This document shows, piece by piece, positions 6,302-12,440 of a DNA stretch of 12,495 nucleotides; position 1 is the first letter of the stretch, and the number at the start of each line of letters is the position of its first letter. Location: contig NZCH01000018.1 in assembly GCA_002688155.1 (NCBI GenBank), positions 1-12,495 of the forward strand, read 5' to 3'. The notes under the pieces were generated by a model. It saw only the letters and a program-made list of their open reading frames with translations, had not been told where the DNA came from and searched no databases. The position numbers were made by a program, and so were the translations under genes. The DNA is from Phycisphaerae bacterium. Lineage in GTDB: Bacteria; Planctomycetota; Phycisphaerae; Phycisphaerales; Phycisphaeraceae.

Positions 6302-7306
6302 ATGACGGACTGGACTTCATTGCATGGCGATTCGTTTGCGGGCTCCCGGGCGATGGTAACCGGAGCGGGGGGTTTTATCGGATCACATATTGCCGAGGCG
6401 CTGGTGAAGTTGGGCGCGCGGGTGATCGCGCTGGATGATTTGTCAGGTGGCGAGCGCGACAACGTTGATGTGGCGGCGGCATCGAGCCCGGGCAGCGTTG
6501 AGTTCGTCGAAGCATCGGTGCTCGATGAGTCGGTGGTGCGCCGCGCGATGGGCGGGTGCCGGTACGTGTTTCACCAGGCTGCGCTGCCATCCGTGCCGCG
6601 CAGCATCGAAATCCCGCGACAGTTTCATGAAGTGAATGTGACGGGCACGCAGGCGCTGCTGGACCTGGCGGTCGAGTCGGGCGTTGAACGTGTCATGTTC
6701 GCTGCCAGTTCAAGCGCGTACGGCGATTCGGAAACGCTGCCGAAAATCGAAACGATGCCGGCCTTGCCCAAGAGCCCGTACGCAGCAAACAAACTTGCCG
6801 GCGAGCATCTCATGCGCGCTTACGCGAGCTGCTTCGACATCGACACCGTATCGCTGCGCTACTTCAACATCTTCGGACCGCGGCAAAACGCCAACAGCGT
6901 GTACTCAGGTGTGATCGCGATTTTCGCGAAGATGCTGCTGGCGGGCGAAGCACCGACAATTTACGGCGATGGCGAACAGTCACGTGACTTTACGTTCGTC
7001 GATAACGCCGTGCACGCGAATCTCCTCGCCGCGGCGAGCACCACGCCGATTGACGGCGAGGTGATCAACGTCGCCTGCGGCGTGCGCATCACCGTCAACG
7101 AACTGGTGGAGACGATGGCGCGGTTGATGGACCGGTCCGACATTCAACCCGTGTACCGCCCCGACCGCGCCGGCGACGTAAAACACTCGCTCGCCGACAT
7201 GGCACGGGCGAGTAACCTGCTCGGATACACGCCAATCGTCGATTTTGCCACAGGCATGGACGCTACCGTCGCCTGGTACCGCCAGGCGCTGGGCGCTGTG
7301 GGCTGA
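6302..7306 (+). CDS. NAD-dependent UDP-sugar 4-epimerase, WbpP-like (UDP-GlcNAc class)
   Basis: A 334-residue extended short-chain dehydrogenase/reductase that interconverts UDP-hexoses, most likely UDP-N-acetylglucosamine and UDP-N-acetylgalactosamine, for cell-surface polysaccharide. NAD-binding GAGGFIG at 21-27, acidic DD at 45-46 for the ribose, catalytic region SSS at 136-138, and YAANK with Tyr160 and Lys164. Further family marks are HQAALPSVPRSI near 91, RYFNIFGPRQ near 180, GDGEQSRDFTFVDN near 222, and the C-terminal GDVKHSLAD with LLGYTP, all as in Pseudomonas WbpP. ATG 6302 places the glycine motif at the usual distance; GTG 6263 would add 13 unrelated residues. The ribosome site is weak (GAAAG). 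It is not in an obvious glycan cluster here. GalE-type activity on UDP-glucose cannot be excluded. Confidence 0.92.
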   Translation: MTDWTSLHGDSFAGSRAMVTGAGGFIGSHIAEALVKLGARVIALDDLSGGERDNVDVAAASSPGSVEFVEASVLDESVVRRAMGGCRYVFHQAALPSVPRSIEIPRQFHEVNVTGTQALLDLAVESGVERVMFAASSSAYGDSETLPKIETMPALPKSPYAANKLAGEHLMRAYASCFDIDTVSLRYFNIFGPRQNANSVYSGVIAIFAKMLLAGEAPTIYGDGEQSRDFTFVDNAVHANLLAAASTTPIDGEVINVACGVRITVNELVETMARLMDRSDIQPVYRPDRAGDVKHSLADMARASNLLGYTPIVDFATGMDATVAWYRQALGAVG

Positions 7307-7308
7307 AT

Positions 7309-7340
7309 CCGGGGGGCACCGGGGGGCACCGGGGGGGGGG
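7309..7340 (+). repeat. 10-bp tandem repeat with long G runs
   Basis: Two copies of CCGGGGGGCA are followed by CC and ten Gs. It starts two bases after the epimerase stop and precedes the tandem-ACT gene by about 65 bases. Three long G runs separated by CACC could fold into a G-quadruplex in DNA or RNA. Runs of this length also slip in replication and in sequencing, so the exact number of Gs is uncertain. Confidence 0.75.
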
Positions 7341-7405
7341 CTGAACCGGCGCGGCGATTGTGCCGATAACACTTGGAAGAATGATGCGCGATCCGAGGAT
7401 GGGCC

Positions 7406-7921
7406 ATGTCGCAACTGCCCGAAACAATCAATGGCTACGACGCGCCGCACAGCACGCAGTTCAGCGTGTTCCTCGATAACCGCGTCGGCAAGATGTACGA
7501 GTTGCTGAAGATCTTCGACGGCGTGAAACTGCGCATGGTGGCGCTGAACGTGATTGACTCCTCCGATCACGCCGTGGTCCGGTTGATCACTTCGAATTCA
7601 ACACTGGCTCACAAGTTGCTCGTCGAGAACAAAAATGCATTCAGCGAGTGCCCCATCCTGCTGGTCGAGTTTGGTCAGGGACTGACGCTGGCGAAATTGT
7701 GCATGACGCTGCTGTCGGCGGAAATCAGCATTCACTACGCGTACTCACTTTTGATTCGTCCGCACAACACTGCTGTGATCGCACTTCATACCGATGACCA
7801 GTACCTGGCGGGGAAAATCCTGCAGCGCAAGGACTTCGTGCTGCTGGGCGAAGCGGACTTGTGCGGTGGTGGGTTCGAGGACACTTCCGGTTTTGATTCG
7901 TACGACCTCGAGGCTGGTTGA
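7406..7921 (+). CDS. Tandem ACT-domain protein
   Basis: A 171-residue stand-alone protein built of two ACT-type ligand-binding domains. The first covers about residues 17-85 (QFSVFLDNRVGKMYELLKIF, then a RMVALNVIDSSDHAVVRLI strand pair). The second covers about 88-160 (ECPILLVEFGQG, then SIHYAYSLLIRPHNTAVIAL). No catalytic domain is attached. ACT pairs bind amino acids or similar small ligands and often regulate amino-acid metabolism. ATG 7406 has GAGG at 7395-7398, seven bases away. The downstream neighbour, after a 260-base gap, is an aminotransferase, which would fit an amino-acid sensing role. Ligand and partner are unknown. Confidence 0.85.
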   Translation: MSQLPETINGYDAPHSTQFSVFLDNRVGKMYELLKIFDGVKLRMVALNVIDSSDHAVVRLITSNSTLAHKLLVENKNAFSECPILLVEFGQGLTLAKLCMTLLSAEISIHYAYSLLIRPHNTAVIALHTDDQYLAGKILQRKDFVLLGEADLCGGGFEDTSGFDSYDLEAG

Positions 7922-7976
7922 TACAATTTCCCGCCGTCGCGCACAACGCGCACCGAAACACGAAAACGGCCCAGGT

Positions 7977-8007
7977 CCCGTGCTGAGCGCGCACCGTTCT
8001 GCACGGG
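7977..8007. other. Imperfect intergenic hairpin after the ACT gene
   Basis: CCCGTGC (7977-7983) and GCACGGG (8001-8007) are exact complements with a 17-base loop. No T-run follows, so it is at best a weak or Rho-assisted terminator for the ACT transcript. The same gap opens with TACAAT at 7922-7927, immediately after the ACT stop, a possible lone -10 box. Confidence 0.25.
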
Positions 8008-8020
8008 GGTAACACGGATC

Positions 8021-8161
8021 ATCAACCACAGAGGGCAATGCGATCACAGAGGGATTTCATGATTGGCATGCATGACCCCTCCAGGCGTGTCAAGCAGTTA
8101 ACGCGCCATGTTCAAACCCGATGTGTATTTCTGATTCTGGCCTGTGTCCCCTGTGGTTGAT
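8021..8161. repeat. Inverted-repeat element with ATCAACCACAG ends
   Basis: ATCAACCACAGAGG (8021-8034) reappears inverted at 8148-8161 with 13 of 14 bases matching, enclosing 113 bases. The left end also carries a direct repeat CACAGAGGG (8027-8035 and 8045-8053). The interior has no ORF of note. Size and terminal inverted repeats resemble a non-autonomous miniature element or an intergenic repeat family. Its right end lies 20 bases before the aminotransferase ATG, so it may carry that gene's promoter or leader. Confidence 0.5.
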
Positions 8162-8181
8162 TGAATAGGCACGATGGCCCC

Positions 8182-9354
8182 ATGCTCGATCCGCAACGAT
8201 TCATCACTGATCGCCTGCGCGCAATTGACGCGTCGGGCATTCGCCGGGTGTTTGACCTGGCGGCAAATCTGAAGGCCCCGGTCAACCTGTCGATCGGGCA
8301 GCCCGACTTCGACGTGCCCGAGCCAATCCAGCAGGCAGCGATCAACGCGATCAGTGCCGGGTACAACAAGTACACCGTCACGCAGGGTCTGGCGAAACTT
8401 CTGGACAAGGTGCGCGATCGCCTGGGCGACGAATTCCCCGCATGGCGCGCCGGGTTTGATGACGGGTCGCTTGGCTGTCTGATCACGTCGGGCGTGTCCG
8501 GCGGGCTGATGCTCGCGCTGCTGACCTGCGTCGGTCCGGGCGACGAGGTGCTCGTGCCCGACCCGTATTTCGTCATGTACAAACACCTGGTCACGCTCTC
8601 GGGCGCGACGCCGGTGATGGTCGATACCTACCCGGACTTTCAGGTCACGACCGAGCGCGTCGCACCGATGATCACGGATCGCACGAAGATGCTGCTGTTC
8701 AACTCACCGTCGAACCCGACGGGTGTAACGGCAAGCGAAGCGACGTGCCGGGAACTTACCGACCTGTGCCACCGGCGCAGCGTACTGCTTCTGACCGACG
8801 AAATCTACGACGAGTTTTTCTTTGGTCAGGGCACGACGCGCGGCGGGCGCGACGGACGGTGTCCGTCACCGGCGTCGTATTCGACCGATGCGCTTCTCTT
8901 GCGCGGGTTTTCCAAAACGTACGCGATGACCGGGTGGCGACTTGGCTGCGCCGCCGGGCCAAAGCCCATCATCGATGAACTCACCAAGCTCCAGCAGTAC
9001 TCGTTCGTGTGCGCTCCGTCCATGGCGCAGGCGGGCGGGTTGGTCGCGATGGACCAGGACATGTCCGACCACGTCGCCCACTACCACGCCAAGCGCGACC
9101 ACCTCGTGCAGCGACTGGCCGGCCATTACGAACTGGCCACCCCGCAGGGCGCGTTCTATGCTTTCCCGAAGGTGCCCGGGCAGCTGAACATGACCGGCAC
9201 ACAGTTTGTAGAACGCGCCATCGAGCGGAACCTGCTGATCATTCCCGGCAATGTGTTCAGCGAGCGCGACACACACGTGCGCATCAGCTACGCCTGCGAT
9301 GACGCCATGCTCGACAAAGGACTGGACATCCTCGTAGAATTGGCAAGCGGTTAA
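8182..9354 (+). CDS. Class I/II pyridoxal-phosphate aminotransferase (aspartate/aromatic type)
   Basis: A 390-residue fold-type I aminotransferase that moves an amino group between an amino acid and a 2-oxo acid in the cytosol. Visible motifs: substrate loop SIGQPDFDVP at 37-46, YTVTQGL near 64-70, NSPSNPTG with Asn178, TDEIYD with Asp206 and Tyr209 contacting the cofactor, the PLP lysine Lys245 in GFSKTYAMTGWRLG, and carboxylate-binding Arg367 in HVRISYA. This layout fits the aspartate/aromatic aminotransferase subgroup I-gamma. ATG 8182 is chosen; TTG 8161 would add seven residues lying inside the upstream repeat. No clear ribosome site. The zf-TFIIB gene follows after 37 bases, so the two are likely co-transcribed. 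Substrate specificity is not readable. Confidence 0.93.
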   Translation: MLDPQRFITDRLRAIDASGIRRVFDLAANLKAPVNLSIGQPDFDVPEPIQQAAINAISAGYNKYTVTQGLAKLLDKVRDRLGDEFPAWRAGFDDGSLGCLITSGVSGGLMLALLTCVGPGDEVLVPDPYFVMYKHLVTLSGATPVMVDTYPDFQVTTERVAPMITDRTKMLLFNSPSNPTGVTASEATCRELTDLCHRRSVLLLTDEIYDEFFFGQGTTRGGRDGRCPSPASYSTDALLLRGFSKTYAMTGWRLGCAAGPKPIIDELTKLQQYSFVCAPSMAQAGGLVAMDQDMSDHVAHYHAKRDHLVQRLAGHYELATPQGAFYAFPKVPGQLNMTGTQFVERAIERNLLIIPGNVFSERDTHVRISYACDDAMLDKGLDILVELASG

Positions 9355-9391
9355 TCAGGTGACCGAAACCACTGTCAGGGAGCTAACCGAA

Positions 9392-9706
9392 ATGCCCGTC
9401 AAGCAATGGGAACCCAAAGGTTACGACGACGAGGAGATGTACTTCCATCAGCAGGAAATGGAACTGCTCGCGAAGAAGCGCGCGGAGCTTGACGCGAAGG
9501 CGGCCGAACAGGCGCAGCACGAGCACTGGATGAAATGCCCCAAGTGCGGCAAGGACATGAAGGAAGTCGACATGCAGCACATCAGGGTCGACCGCTGCAA
9601 CGCGTGTGGCGGCACATTCTTTGACCGCGGCGAAGTCGAAGCGCTCATCGGATCCGTCCATCCCCACAAGGTCGGCGCATGGTTGGCGCGCATCTTTCGT
9701 TCGTAA
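9392..9706 (+). CDS. Small zinc-finger protein, zf-TFIIB family
   Basis: A 104-residue cytosolic protein. Residues 12-45 form a charged, probably coiled-coil helix (EEMYFHQQEMELLAKKRAEL). Then follows a zinc ribbon with CPKC (Cys49, Cys52) and CNACGG (Cys69, Cys72), ending in FFDRGEVEALI, the hallmark of the zf-TFIIB (PF13453-like) family. Function in bacteria is unknown; nucleic-acid or protein binding is only presumed. ATG 9392 is taken because AGGGAG (9377-9382) lies nine bases upstream. A GTG at 9359, five bases after the aminotransferase stop, is in frame and would add 11 residues but has no ribosome site. Confidence 0.88.
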   Translation: MPVKQWEPKGYDDEEMYFHQQEMELLAKKRAELDAKAAEQAQHEHWMKCPKCGKDMKEVDMQHIRVDRCNACGGTFFDRGEVEALIGSVHPHKVGAWLARIFRS

Positions 9707-9833
9707 ATGGCGCGTTGATACTCGTGTGATCGGTCGATCGTTGAGTCTTGCGCTCAAGCGACATCGCCCAGGCAGCGCGAAGATCAAATACGGCAACTCC
9801 CTATTGGTCGGCTCCTGACGGTGGCAAGTTTGT

Positions 9834-9855
9834 GCAGCAGCGCCCGATCTGCTGC
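9834..9855. terminator. Weak hairpin between convergent genes
   Basis: GCAGCAG (9834-9840) and CTGCTGC (9849-9855) pair perfectly around an 8-base loop, between the zf-TFIIB stop and the stop of the opposing isomerase gene. Neither side has a T-run, so it lacks the second half of an intrinsic terminator. Its place between convergent genes suggests a two-way transcription brake. Confidence 0.3.
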
Positions 9856-9858
9856 TGA

Positions 9859-10836
9859 TCACCCCCAGGGCCGCAGGTCGGCGGGCGAATCGACTTTCAG
9901 TTCGATGCCTTGCGCCGATGCGTCGGCGTAGCGCGCCATGGCGCGGTAGAGCGGGACAAGCGCGGCGTCCTGTGTGAGTGTGTCGGTGACCAGGTGCATT
10001 GGCCCGGTTTCGCCGGCGATGGTGCGTGAACTGAGCCCGCCGCGCAGGCCCCGCTTCATGAACGCGAACATCTGCCACGTGACACCTGCGGCGTCCCAGT
10101 CGGCGGCCGGATCGTCCACACCCGCCGACAAGTCGCCGTATTGCCGCGCCATGCGCACGTGCGTGTGGCCCATGTAATCAAGCACCTTTTCAACGTATGG
10201 TCCGTGCATGAACCCGCGCGCAATAAAATGCGACATGTCACCGTTGAGTTCACACGTCGCCAGTTCGAGCAGCCGGGCGCACGCGCCGGGGTCTTCGGTG
10301 ATACGGCCAACGTGCACTTCGTTGTAGAAGTTCAGGCCCAGGCCCCAGGCCGCGCTGCGCAGTTCGACGACACGCTGCGCGCACCATTGCAGGTATCGCT
10401 CGTCCTGGCGATATGCGCCGCCGGTCTCGCCGTGGTCCGGGTGCACGGATATCTGGTACGACGCGTACTCGCCGCCCATATCCTGGACGATCTTCATCTC
10501 ATCGATATACTTGTCGATCCAGTTGAGCGCGCGCATGTCTTCGTCGGGGATGTGCAGCGTCGAGCCGAAAAGGCGCAAGCCGAACTTGTCGAGCGCGTTG
10601 CGCGCCTTGCGCGCGACGGTCGGCTGCGACTCGCCGGGAAAGTATCTTTCGAACGTGTTGATGAAGAACTCAACGCCCTCGTAGCCGGCGGACGCGAGAT
10701 GGCCGAGAAGCGCGTCAAGCGTCGCGGTGCGCGGGTCCTCAATCGAACAAGGCCACCCGCAGATCGCCACGCGGTGAGATCGATTCTCCGGCGCTAATTT
10801 CGGATCGCCCAGAACGGTGTTGTAACCCAGTGGCAT
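9859..10836 (-). CDS. Sugar phosphate isomerase/epimerase-like TIM-barrel protein
   Basis: A 325-residue protein of the xylose-isomerase-like TIM barrel group (AP_endonuc_2, PF01261-like), which isomerises or epimerises sugars or inositols using a divalent metal. Likely ligands are Glu173 in NFYNEVHVG, Asp200 and His203 in NGDMSHF, His224/His226 in GHTHVRMA, and Glu276 in GETGPMH. The barrel opens with RVAICGWPCSIED and YEGVEFFINT. There is no signal peptide, so it is probably cytosolic. ATG 10836 has AAGGAG seven bases upstream. On the same strand a TACAAT box (bases 10896-10891) lies 55 bases upstream with a poor TTAACC partner at 19 bases. It stands alone, convergent with the zf-TFIIB gene. 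Substrate unknown. Confidence 0.82.
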   Translation of the reverse strand: MPLGYNTVLGDPKLAPENRSHRVAICGWPCSIEDPRTATLDALLGHLASAGYEGVEFFINTFERYFPGESQPTVARKARNALDKFGLRLFGSTLHIPDEDMRALNWIDKYIDEMKIVQDMGGEYASYQISVHPDHGETGGAYRQDERYLQWCAQRVVELRSAAWGLGLNFYNEVHVGRITEDPGACARLLELATCELNGDMSHFIARGFMHGPYVEKVLDYMGHTHVRMARQYGDLSAGVDDPAADWDAAGVTWQMFAFMKRGLRGGLSSRTIAGETGPMHLVTDTLTQDAALVPLYRAMARYADASAQGIELKVDSPADLRPWG

Positions 10837-11060
10837 TCATGTTCTCCTTCTTCTTGCATCTTGCAATCGACGTGATGCACCAAGTCAAGCATTGTATCGC
10901 CGTGTGAACGACGACGGTTAAGAATAGGTAAGGGGGTAAGTTGAAAAGTCGCAAAGCCATACGTGCAAACCCGGACCCCGGGCGTGGGAATCGCTACCGA
11001 TGTAACCCATTGCGCCGTGTCAATTTGGGTAAAATGGTCAAAATGGGGCTTCGGCAATTC
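10837..11060. other. Intergenic region upstream of the isomerase gene
   Basis: No credible protein gene. Besides the leader and possible -10 box of the isomerase gene on the minus strand, it holds a TGCAAGATGCAAG short direct repeat in that leader (about 10855-10868 on the + axis) and an AAAATGG pair near 11032-11045. Nothing else is supported. Confidence 0.3.
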
Positions 11061-11121
11061 ACTTATTTTTCCAACGCACAGTAAAAAACGATTGACGTTT
11101 GCGATTCTTGGGCCATAGTAT
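11061..11121 (+). promoter_or_regulatory. Strong-looking sigma-70-type promoter with AT-rich upstream block
   Basis: A -35 box TTGACG (11092-11097, 5 of 6 to consensus) and a -10 box TAGTAT (11116-11121, 4 of 6) are 18 bases apart. The AT-rich blocks ACTTATTTTT (11061-11070) and GTAAAAAACG (11081-11090) sit where an UP element would. The predicted start of transcription is near 11128. No well-supported coding start follows, so the transcript is probably the RNA at 11128-11476. Confidence 0.5.
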
Positions 11122-11351
11122 TAAGTGTCGGCGGTGAGTTCGCTTGTTTGGGCGTTACGGCGTCACAGGGGCGAGCAGGCCGTGGACCGAGCGTTGGCTA
11201 ACTACCTTCGGCCGACGCGCGTTGGGCCTGACGAGACGTTGTCAGGCGTGGATTCTCTGGCGGCCTGGTACGTGCCGTTTGTGTCGCAGTCTGTAAGCGA
11301 CATAATCCTTCCGCGGCACTGCGCAGGTGACGGCTGGAATGGCTTTTTGCG

Positions 11352-11362
11352 AAGGAGGTGAT
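11352..11362 (+). promoter_or_regulatory. Full-length Shine-Dalgarno sequence inside the candidate RNA
   Basis: AAGGAGGTGAT is an exact 11-base complement of the usual bacterial 16S 3' end. It is followed by TTG TTG (11365-11370), opening a 12-codon ORF to TAG at 11401-11403, which runs into the 10-bp hairpin. It could serve a leader peptide, or let the RNA bind the 30S subunit directly. Confidence 0.45.
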
Positions 11363-11444
11363 TTTTGTTGTCAGACTGTAGGAAGGGGCTGCGCTCTCGA
11401 TAGCCAGTCCGACGGGGCTGTAAGCGCAGCCCACGCAAATTTCG

Positions 11445-11476
11445 CCCGCCACGCCCGCAAGGCGTGGCGGGTTTTT
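11445..11476 (+). terminator. Intrinsic (Rho-independent) terminator
   Basis: CCCGCCACGCC (11445-11455) pairs perfectly with GGCGTGGCGGG (11461-11471) around the loop CGCAA, followed at once by TTTTT (11472-11476). An 11-bp GC-rich stem with a T-run directly behind it is the classic form. Orientation is +, and it lies 144 bases before trmB. Confidence 0.88.
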
Positions 11477-11619
11477 CATGCGCGATGTTCGTTGTAAAGC
11501 CGCAACCGGTCATCGTGGGATCATGTCTGAAGTCCGCACCCGGCACATTCGACCTTTGCCCGATCCGATCCTTCGCGGACTCAGACGTCGGCGTTGTTTT
11601 TGGCATGTAGAATCCTTGC

Positions 11620-12285
11620 GTGAGCTACACCCTCTCGCACGGCAAGGCGCTGGATGTCACCGGTGTCGGACTTGACGCGACGGACCTTGGCCCGATCGGG
11701 TCCGGTCCGGTCGATCCGCGCGCGTGGTTCGCGCCGCACGATGACCGGCCGATCGAGTTGGAAATCGGCTCGGGCAAGGGTGCGTTCCTGTTGCGTCAGG
11801 CGACGGCGCAACCACTGGTGAACTACGTGAGCATTGAGTACGCCCGTGCGTTCTGGCGATACACCGCCGACCGGATGCGTCGGCATGGTCTGAGCAACGT
11901 GAAGTTGGTTTACGTTGAGGCTGGCGCGTTCGTGCGTCAATACTGCCCGGGCCACGTGTTCCGCACGGTGCACATCTACTTTCCCGACCCCTGGCCGAAG
12001 AAGCGCCACCACAAACGCCGGCTTATTCAGGCACCGTTTCTCGAACACCTGCACCACGTGCTCACCCACACGCGCGACGCAACCGTCCGCATCACCACGG
12101 ACCATGCCGAGTATTTTCAATGGATGGTCGAAGCATCAGCGCCGGTGAGCGCACTGTTCGACCGCGAGCCGTATGAGCCGGACACCTCTGCGCCGACAGG
12201 CGAACTTGCGGGCACGAATTTTGAACGCAAGTACAGAGACCAGGGGCGGCCGTTTTACGCGATGGTGTTACGCAAGCGTGTTTGA
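11620..12285 (+). CDS. trmB: tRNA (guanine-N7-)-methyltransferase
   Basis: Methylates N7 of guanosine 46 in the variable loop of tRNAs, using S-adenosylmethionine, in the cytosol. The 221 residues match the family. SAM-binding motif EIGSGKG at 48-54, IEY with Glu73, the signature FPDPWPKKRHHKRRL at 121-135, TTDH at 159-162, and the C-terminal TNFERKY at 199-205, all typical of TrmB. The start must be GTG 11620, since an in-frame TAG lies at 11608-11610, only nine bases upstream. No good ribosome site is seen, so expression may be low or need another signal. Upstream is the terminator at 11445-11476; downstream is a 155-base gap holding a palindrome. It appears to be monocistronic. Confidence 0.96.
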   Translation: MSYTLSHGKALDVTGVGLDATDLGPIGSGPVDPRAWFAPHDDRPIELEIGSGKGAFLLRQATAQPLVNYVSIEYARAFWRYTADRMRRHGLSNVKLVYVEAGAFVRQYCPGHVFRTVHIYFPDPWPKKRHHKRRLIQAPFLEHLHHVLTHTRDATVRITTDHAEYFQWMVEASAPVSALFDREPYEPDTSAPTGELAGTNFERKYRDQGRPFYAMVLRKRV

Positions 12286-12340
12286 GGGGCGTGCAGACCC
12301 GCACCGTTGAGGCGGGCGGGCATCACACACCCAAAACACT

Positions 12341-12346
12341 TACAAT
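12341..12346 (+). promoter_or_regulatory. Possible -10 box upstream of the last gene
   Basis: TACAAT, 95 bases before ATG 12441, lies in the trmB downstream gap. No -35 box is seen at 16-18 bases. If used, the 12381-12406 palindrome would lie in the 5' leader of the next gene. Similar TACAAT boxes occur at 6243-6248, 7922-7927 and, on the minus strand, 10896-10891. Confidence 0.25.
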
Positions 12347-12380
12347 TCCCCCCCAAGTCAAAGCGAACCTGTGCATCTGG

Positions 12381-12406
12381 GGTCCGGGGACTTAAGTCCC
12401 CGGGCC
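12381..12406. repeat. Perfect 20-bp palindrome (26 bp with one mismatch)
   Basis: CCGGGGACTTAAGTCCCCGG at 12384-12403 is its own reverse complement. Flanking GG and CC extend the symmetry to 26 bases with one mismatch (12383/12404). A degenerate copy lies at 3207-3232, so it is a dispersed repeat and not a one-off operator. No T-run follows. It lies 34 bases before the next start codon. Confidence 0.7.
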
Positions 12407-12427
12407 GTGCAACGTCGCAGACCGAAT

Positions 12428-12434
12428 AGGGAGG
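12428..12434 (+). promoter_or_regulatory. Ribosome binding site of the last gene
   Basis: AGGGAGG, six bases before ATG 12441, is the clearest Shine-Dalgarno in front of any + strand gene in the window and supports that start. Confidence 0.7.
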
Positions 12435-12440
12435 CACACG

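Larger units (their letters stand above)
11128..11476 (+). ncRNA. Candidate structured non-coding RNA, about 350 nt, no known family recognised
   Basis: Bounded by the promoter at 11092-11121 and an intrinsic terminator at 11445-11476. Inside are perfect hairpins: GCCTGAC/GTCAGGC (11226-11232 with 11241-11247), TGTCGC/GCGACA (11282-11287 with 11297-11302), and GGGCTGCGCT/AGCGCAGCCC (11386-11395 with 11423-11432), the last with an inner AGCC/GGCT pair. The only upstream + gene ends at 9706, so the terminator needs a transcript that starts in this gap. The conserved tmRNA, RNase P (GAGGAAAGTCC) and SRP (GGAAGCAGC-like) motifs are absent. An alternative reading is a 78-codon ORF (GTG 11125 to TGA 11361), but its start lies at or before the predicted transcription start and has no ribosome site. 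Confidence 0.45.

Noticed and set aside
8098..8594. Two overlapping minus-strand frames of about 160 codons
   Set aside because: Antisense to the well-supported aminotransferase and to the inverted-repeat gap; composition is not protein-like.
11125..11361. 78-codon + strand frame as a protein gene
   Set aside because: Its GTG start lies at or before the predicted transcription start, has no ribosome site, and the region folds into perfect hairpins. It is kept only as an alternative reading of the RNA candidate.
11128..11476. Assignment as tmRNA, RNase P RNA, SRP RNA or 6S RNA
   Set aside because: No tRNA-like ends or ANDNYALAA-type tag, no GAGGAAAGTCC core, no SRP tetraloop context, and length and layout unlike 6S.
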